From Solanum dulcamara (Eukaryota; Streptophyta; Magnoliopsida; Solanales; Solanaceae), in assembly GCF_947179165.1 (NCBI RefSeq), contig NC_077237.1, positions 14,779,523-14,843,522 of the forward strand: a DNA stretch of 64,000 nucleotides. The letters are read 5' to 3'. Position numbers and translations under genes: made by a program. Shown here piece after piece: positions 57,383-64,000 of this stretch (within the stretch, counting starts at the first letter, position 1; each line of letters starts with the position of its first letter). Under the pieces are notes generated by a model that worked only from the letters and a program-made list of their open reading frames with translations, was not told the DNA's origin and made no database searches.

Positions 57383-59668
57383 TTGCATTATGAAAATATG
57401 CTATTGTAAATCAAAAGTGGCTTTAAAGATTATGCCTTCTCTTTTTGGTGGAAAATAGGTTACTAATTTAACTGAAAAAGTACACTCTTCAATCAGTTTA
57501 ATCATTAAATATCCATTCTACTTGCGAGTTGCATGACCTTTATAATCTGCTCTCATATAGCACTAGTCTCCCTAGAACTCATATACTATCACATTTTAGG
57601 TTCGTGAGATGAAATTATAAATATAAAAGTTTCCTAAGTTATAAAAACTATCAAATTATTTTAATTCTTTATACAATTTTATCAAATAAGTAAAACTTTA
57701 TAATAAAAGTATTATACACTATCACAAAATTATTCTAAAAAAATGCAATATTTTAAATGGAACTTTAGTTCAATTAAAAAAGGAATATTGAATATGTGTT
57801 GTAGTTGTACTGTACTATTCTATAATATAATACTCCCATATAGAATGGAATCTCCTTATGTTGAGCATGTTTTTCTTGATATAAATGTTTTAAAAGGTGC
57901 TAAAAGTAATTATATCAACTATAAATTTGATTTGATTGGCGAGAGTAATTGTTATATCCGATATAAATGATTTAATAGTTGGTAAGAGTAATAATATCAA
58001 CTATAAATTTGGTTGGTGAGAGTAATGATTAAATACTATATAGATGGATTAAAGGTCGGTTAGAGTAATAATATCAACAACTTATAAATTTTATGGTTAA
58101 TAGATATGAAATGGTGGAATATTTTTTTCTTTATAAAATATAAATTTGTGGGTCAATTTTTGTATTTGAAACATGTGAAATCATGATATGAAATTTTCAA
58201 ATCAAGCTTTTTAAAGAATTTGAAAATTTTCATTTCATTTCTAAACATTGATTTCAAATCACGAGTGCTTACTTAATACTTTGTTAAGCAGACATTTAAC
58301 TCTACTTTATGAGTCATTAGAAACCCTACCACTGGGTTAGTTATCATTCACTCTAATAGTTCATTTGTCTGCTTAATTTTGCGCAATCATTAATAGTACT
58401 TGTGTCATGGAGATTTCAATTTTGTTTTTGCCCACTCAAATAAATTAAGGAATAGATTTGCAGGCAAGATAATTGTCAAATGATCAGTTTATGTCACACG
58501 ATGAAGATTGAAGATACGACTCATCACTCACTGTTGTCTCAGTAATATGTTTTACATATTTCTATCCAACGTAAACGTTATTGCGCTGCCCAAGGTCAAA
58601 GTTACTATATAACACGGCATCTGCTGCATCAATTAGGGATGCTGCAGCAGTTCCGAATTTAGAAAATTATTAAACTAGGACTGGGAATACTTGAGCAGAC
58701 GAAATTTCTCTACTTCCACAAAATAAAAATAAAATCTGCATACACTTTATTCTTTTTAAACTTTAATTGTGAAATTACACTTATAAAATAAGTGTGGCTG
58801 TGAACCATTTCAACGGTCCAGCAGTGGAAAATATAATAAGCTCAAATGGTCAATGCCAATATAAATGCAAAGCAGTTTCTCGCTGTTGTTGGGGCTGACA
58901 TATCTGTCAAGAATATGAATTTAAGAAGCTTATAAATATGCCTTCATCCCTTAATTGAAGTGTTTTCCCTCCGTCTCAAATTATCTTTTGTATTTCTATT
59001 TTACACCTCCCTAAAAAAATATTCATTTAGAAAATTTCTATTATCTTGTTCTTATTTATGTCTTAAAAATGTAATCTTTCTTCATTGAATATTTACTCTA
59101 TTTATATGCTTTATCTTTTAATTAGAAGTGTTTGTAAGCTTCAAGAACAATTACTATTAAAGGTAAACAACAATAACATGCCTAATATATTTTCACAAAT
59201 GTACAGAGACCGTTTCATGCTCAAGAAAAACATCTTTTTAATAAATGATTTGAAATAAATATTAAAGTAATATGCTCAATTACTACTAAGGGTAAAAATG
59301 AAAAAAGTAATAATTTTATTTTACATTTCTAAAACACGATAAATATTGCAAATGTTGATGTAATAGCACCCCTTCAGATCTGATTTCATATTTTATGTTA
59401 AGACAAGTATATCATTTTCATCTATTAGAACTTGTTTACAACAGTGAATACAAGAAGAATTCATCAAGCTTGCTTTACCAAGATAAAAGTGATACAAGAA
59501 GCTTGACACCAGCATAAATAATGGGGTACAAAGTATACTTATAAGGAACCTCTTAACCAACCTTCAGCATTCTTCTTCCCTCCTAACCCACCATCCCAGA
59601 ACCATGGGGAACTTCTTGAACTATGAAAATCAGATGAAAATATATAACTTGCCCACTTTTGTTAGAAA
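57383..59668. other. convergent intergenic region between the two host genes
   Basis: No supported gene. 57900-58110 carries degenerate repeats of TAATATCAACTATAAATTTG and GGTGAGAGTAAT. A Stowaway-like CCCTCCGTCTCAAATT start at 58969 has no matching inverted end. 3' untranslated and polyadenylation signals for both genes must lie here but could not be fixed. Confidence 0.45.
57895..58110. repeat. degenerate tandem repeat of about 60 bp
   Basis: AGTAAT-ATATCAACTATAAATTTG followed by TTGGCGAGAGTAAT / TTGGTAAGAGTAAT / TTGGTGAGAGTAAT / TCGGTTAGAGTAAT recurs four times. Confidence 0.6.
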
Positions 59669-62600
59669 CTAGAACCCAACATTCTGAGTATACTGTGAAT
59701 AAGCTTCTGATGGAGTCTGCACACCGATTGGAGCACGCGTAACATAATCTGGAAGATCAAAGGCATCAACAAGTTCCCTTGCAATATTCTTTACTTGGAA
59801 GCATAGATATTCTGCTAGCTTGTGAATTGCCTGTAAAATTAAAAGTGGATGGTCATGCATGGAAGAGAATCAACCTGACTAGAGAGTGTTAACTAAAAGA
59901 AGATTTATAACTTGCTCATTTAACTTCTAAGACAACCATATTTGCCAAGAGTCATTTACTTTATATGGTTATCCTAGATTCTTTAAGAGAAAAAAACTAC
60001 TACACGTCATAGTATCTACAATGAAAGGGGTCATCAAGATAGAATAATCCTTAAGAACGATGTCAACTGCAAAGCTGCAATTAGATTCAGACATTCACAT
60101 ATTATACTCTTGAGCACTTTAATTTGTATTTGGTGTTAGATTCTAGATATTATGATGAAGTACAGTGATTATATTTCCAGCAAATTGTCCCTAGATTCAT
60201 ACCTTAGCTTTGTTAGGGGCCACATAGTCCACATTGCGGTAAGTTCCTATGTCATTCCAGATTCTATCCAAGGCATAGAGATCACACACGAGTTTTAGGG
60301 CAGCACGAGAGTTTTCATCAGGGCAACTGCAAATAAAAGAGAGAATTAGATAAATACTAGTTGAAGGAAAGAACAAGTTCCTCAAGCTGTAATTAGGAAG
60401 TACTTTTTAATTGCTTCGATGAACTTTTCAAGGATGACTGATTCGATATGAGATTCTGCAAGCGTCAGCAGGTGATTTAAACATCTATTCCAAGCACCAA
60501 ATCCTCCAAGAGTCTTGGAGTGCTTCTGAAGCCGGATAGCTACACTTTGAAGCAATCTTGACGTACGATACTGGAAAAGGAGCAGTTACAGCATTAGTTA
60601 GGTATACAATGCGGTTGCATGCCAGTATGTTCTGTCGTTAGATTGACCACAAAATACTCACCCTAAAAGCATCCAACTGGAAGTTAGGATTGCGTAAGTG
60701 ATCTTCACTTTCCCATCTAGCAGTTACTGGGTTAGGCTGAGCAAGGTAAGAATTCATGGATTGTCTTAGGTAGTTCCATGTGACAGTGAGCGTCCCACCT
60801 TGGAATTTCTCCCTGTACTGCTTCAATAGAAGACCGGCTACCTGGATCATAAGAACAGTCGTTACACCCTGTCCCTTAATAATATTTTGCTTAAAATAAT
60901 TAAGAAAAAGAGCAGTTCTTTCGGTATGCAAGAAGATATGGACATGAAATCTCAAATCTCAACCTGCTGCAGAAGAACAGTGTTGTCTCCCTCAAATGTC
61001 TGAAATATGTCATGATCATTCCTCAAACTTCCAAACCTATTGACAGCGGCATAACCATGGCCACCACAAGCTTCTCTACATGTGCTCAATGACTTTGCTG
61101 TGTACGAAGTGATATAGGCCTTAAGCCCTGCAGAAAGTGCATGTACATCCCCTATCAGTTCCTCGTCATGAGACTTCTTCATTTCAGAATATTGTTCCAC
61201 TAGATGCAGTGTGGCAAAATGGAATGCGTAGGTTGAAGCCAACATTGGCATAAGCTTGTGCTGCTGAGATTGGTAGTCAAGTATACTAACTTCAGGTTGT
61301 TTAGGAGGACCAAATTGCTGACGCAAAAGAGAATATCTTGTTGCAATAACAACAGCAATCTTGAGAACACCCACAGAAGAATACGCAAGGCCAACTCTAC
61401 CACCTACAAGTTCTCCAAGTGTGGCAGCAAATCTTTTGTTAATTGTGGGCAGGCTGCTAGTGTATTTCCCATCCCGTGAGACATCTCCAAATCGATTAAG
61501 AAGGTTATCCCGTGGAATTCTTACTGAACGAAATCTTAACGCACCATTATCTACTCCATTCAGGCCAACTTTATGGCCACAATCATGTATTTCAACCCCC
61601 GGAAGTGCTTTGTGGGTTTTCATATCCCTTATTGGAACAATAAATGCATGCACACCCATGTCAGTAACACCTTTTGTATCATGAGTTGGTAACATCAGTC
61701 TTGCAAAAGCTGTTGCAAACTTCCCATGAACAGCTGCATTACCAATCCACCATTTAATAGCCCCATCATTTGGCGTGTCAATTATGAATTCATCTGTGAG
61801 TGGATCAAAGGTGGCAACTGTCTGAAGACCTTGAACATTTGAACCTGATGAGCAAAAGGATCAAACTAAATTTTTTTTTTTTTTTAAAATGAAAATCGGA
61901 TCAAACTAAATTAGACTAAATCCAAGTGTACTAATTATCAAAATAAAAACAAAATGACAGTACTATATGGTAAGGGTTTTAATTCAATTAAGTGCCATTC
62001 TTATGGATGTTACAACAACAACAACGAACCCAGTGTGATCCCACCATGTGGGGTCTGGGGAGGGTAGAGTGTACGCAGACCTAACCCCCACCTTAAAAGG
62101 TAGGGCGGCTGTTTCCGAAAGACCCTCGGCTTAAGAGAGAAGAACAAGGGAGGAGAAACAAGGAAAAACAAGACATAGGTCAGTAAAGCCAGGCATATAA
62201 CAGACAATATAAAGATATGAATAATGAGAGCGATAAAGCGATAAAGTCAGGGTAGGAAAGATCGGGGATAAAGGAGCATTAACTACTATAGATAAAATAG
62301 GATACCCAAAGTAGACTGGGCCAACTAATATAAGCAGTAATCCCATGCAAAATCATATGTTAAGACAAATGAGCGCGACTACGACAACTATGGAGAACCG
62401 ATCGGCCACCTAGCCCACTATCTTAGTCTGAGTCCTCCATAGCCTCCTATCTAAGGTCATGTCCTCGGAGAGCTGCAACTGGATGTTAATTGTTATATTC
62501 TTCATCAACTGCCTGGGCTAAACTAACCACATTCTTCAACTTCCAGCTATCTCAGATATATTGCCGTAATATTCCTTCAGCAAAAGAGAGTGAAAAAATG

Positions 62601-63036
62601 ATCTGAATGTTTTTTTGGAACATAATGCTGTAAATAAGTCAAGGATACAACCAAGTACAGAACAACCTAATCTTGCAATTCCTATCAACATTTCTTATAT
62701 GCATTGTGATTAAGCCAATGTGTAAAATATTTATCACTACTTTAGCTACTTATATTATAAGCAAACATCATCTCCCTTCACACAATTGCTAAAACAACTG
62801 TATGTATAGTGCACACGACCAAGGGAACATATAAACATCATAGACTTTGACCAGGGAGTATAAAATGGAAGTTGTTAAAAAAAATGATAATAACAAAAGT
62901 AGTAGTACAAAACAGTTTACCATGATGAAGCTCCGTCATTGCAAAGCATCCCGGGTAGTCCATGTTGTCTATACCGTCAAAGTATTTGTCTCTGTGCTTT
63001 TTAGTACCCAAGTTGATAACAGAACCTCCCCATAGA
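59669..63036 (-). CDS. ACX2: peroxisomal acyl-CoA oxidase, ACX2 type (3' six exons; 5' part missing)
   Basis: Minus-strand exons in order: 63036-62921 (right edge tentative), 61844-60964, 60841-60662, 60570-60404, 60326-60203, 59830-59669; phases agree across all junctions (about 543 residues of an enzyme of roughly 690). Acyl-CoA oxidase converts long-chain acyl-CoA to trans-2-enoyl-CoA with release of H2O2, the first step of peroxisomal beta-oxidation, using FAD. Visible: [110 protein letters not shown] and the catalytic-glutamate box [12 protein letters not shown]. The C-terminus NVGF has no SRL-type PTS1, agreeing with targeting by an N-terminal PTS2 in ACX2. The sequence fits ACX2 and not ACX3 ([20 protein letters not shown]). 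About 150 N-terminal residues lie beyond or were not recognised in 63037-64000. Confidence 0.93.
62004..62488 (-). mobile_element. 5'-truncated RTE-type LINE in the ACX2 intron, 9-bp target duplication
   Basis: Insertion 62013-62479, minus strand, between copies of TGGATGTTA (62004-62012, 62480-62488). It begins (reverse complement) within the last coding stretch of the same LINE family as 46653-47998 (CTCCGAGGACATGACCTTAG) and ends with GGGTTCGTTGTTGTTGTTG. It contains the shared GAGGGTCTTTCGGAAACAGC and GGTCTGCGTACACTCTACC. Confidence 0.9.
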
Positions 63037-64000
63037 CTGTATTGAAAGTCCAGTCCGGTAAGAATTCATCATTACCTCTATTAACGAGAAACTTAAAACA
63101 TAAGATCCATCATAGCTGCTACAGCAATCGAGATTCAGGAAAAAAATGCAACTAAACAGAAATATATACCATGTTGATATCATTTGATAGAATAATACAG
63201 TAACAAAGGGAGGATTAGCAAAGAAGACCCTATGGCGTGTAAGTTTTACTAGAGTACTCTTGGTCACCAACTACCTTAAGGTCTGGAAATGACACATTCT
63301 GAGAAGCATCAAATTCCAGCTTTCGCATATAAATGATAAGTTGGCAATTGGGTTCAACATGGCCATAAGTTTTAGCATGAACTTAATCATTTGCACAAAA
63401 TAGCAATAAAGCAGGAAAGTCTATGTTGATCTTACACGCTGTCCACTTGTAAAATCTTATCAAGAACCACTAAGCTCTTGAAATCTCTAAAAAATATTTG
63501 GGGATAATGTAAGGTATTGAAGTCTGTTATTCTTGGCAAGCAGGTCTTTCACATTAGATCTTCCTTTTGCCTAAAAGAGATCTGGTTGAGCAGAGTCCTA
63601 AGTTCAATTTTCTGGTCTGATCTGATCCGGATTAGATCTGAGATATAGCTATACTAAAGTGCAGCGGCAACATTGTCTATGCCTTATATTGAAGATCTTT
63701 TTTCCATAATAAACACAAAATAGCAAATCAAGGCCTTGACTAGAATCCTATGAAATATCTGCTTAGAGAATATACGAATCCGATTGGTCCATACAATCTT
63801 ATTCAAAAGGAAGACTATCTGTTTTGTCTCTCTGCATGCTCTTGAACTCAAATAAAGCTATAGAACCCCAAAAGGATCTACAGAAACTTCATCAAATGTA
63901 TTGTAAGGAAGGAAACATTTTGCATATTAGCATATTTCGGGATCCTATTGGTACTTGTAAATGATCTTTCTGGTAAATAATCAGCACAAAGAAAAATCCA
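63037..64000. other. probable ACX2 intron running off the window
   Basis: No exon recognised in either strand that matches the missing ACX2 N-terminal part. Open frames such as 63001-63270 (minus) only overlap the last exon in a wrong frame. Confidence 0.5.

Noticed and set aside
58967..59345. Stowaway-like element beginning CCCTCCGTCTCAAATT
   Set aside because: No matching inverted end or TA boundary found to the right.
61258..61684. Plus-strand open frames of 73 and 107 codons
   Set aside because: Antisense shadows of the ACX2 exon 60964-61844.
60952..61695. A separate gene starting at the Met near 61695
   Set aside because: The frame continues upstream in phase to 61844 with conserved acyl-CoA oxidase sequence, so this Met is internal.
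1..64000. tRNA or rRNA genes
   Set aside because: None recognised by eye apart from tRNA-like SINE heads; a tRNA scan would be needed to exclude small ones.

Overview
The window is plant nuclear DNA, most likely Solanaceae (probably Solanum or a close relative). This is inferred from split genes with long AT-rich introns, LTR-retrotransposon relics with initiator-Met tRNA primer sites, chromodomain Ty3/gypsy (Tekay/Del-like) elements, tRNA-derived SINEs, an RTE-type LINE with a TTG-repeat tail, and Stowaway and hAT-like non-autonomous DNA elements. Species cannot be fixed from sequence reading alone.

Layout. 1-38.9 kb is a retrotransposon graveyard with layered insertions. It holds: a decayed chromovirus on the minus strand (1 to about 6.7 kb); a non-coding, large-LTR retrotransposon derivative on the minus strand (8.35-19.09 kb) that carries another solo LTR inside it (11.69-13.82 kb); a 119-bp tandem array of hairpin-forming units (19.48-19.87 kb); a solo LTR with a perfect 5-bp target duplication (19.94-22.22 kb); a broken fragment of an ACT-domain-repeat (ACR) gene joined in frame to an unrelated coiled-coil-like exon (22.5-23.5 kb); a 3.2-kb solo LTR with a perfect target duplication (23.77-33.77 kb), itself split by a complete Tekay-like element with its own perfect duplication (25.75-32.54 kb); an array of a 14-bp palindrome (33.79-34.20 kb); a DUF1985-type transposon-gene fragment (34.9-36.2 kb); and an LTR fragment (37.0-38.9 kb) of the same family as the LTR at the left window edge, in the opposite orientation.

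38.9-51 kb is AT-rich intergenic DNA with small non-autonomous elements: inverted-repeat MITEs, a tandem array flanked by palindromes, a hAT-like element with a perfect 8-bp duplication, and an RTE LINE inserted into the terminal repeat of a Stowaway MITE.

51-64 kb is the genic end. It contains two convergent host genes: a complete five-exon DUF630/DUF632 gene (plus strand, 717 codons plus stop, predicted N-myristoylated, NRG2-like family), and the 3' six exons of a peroxisomal long-chain acyl-CoA oxidase of the ACX2 type (minus strand, 5' part outside or not recognised). The introns of both contain short retroelements: three SINEs in the DUF632 gene and one LINE fragment in ACX2. Only these two genes look functional. 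The host genes have no evident operon-like or pathway relationship. I found no convincing new multi-gene system; the most unusual items are the chimeric ACR pseudogene, the mosaic LTR pair, the in-frame gag-RT deletion and the palindrome/hairpin repeat arrays.
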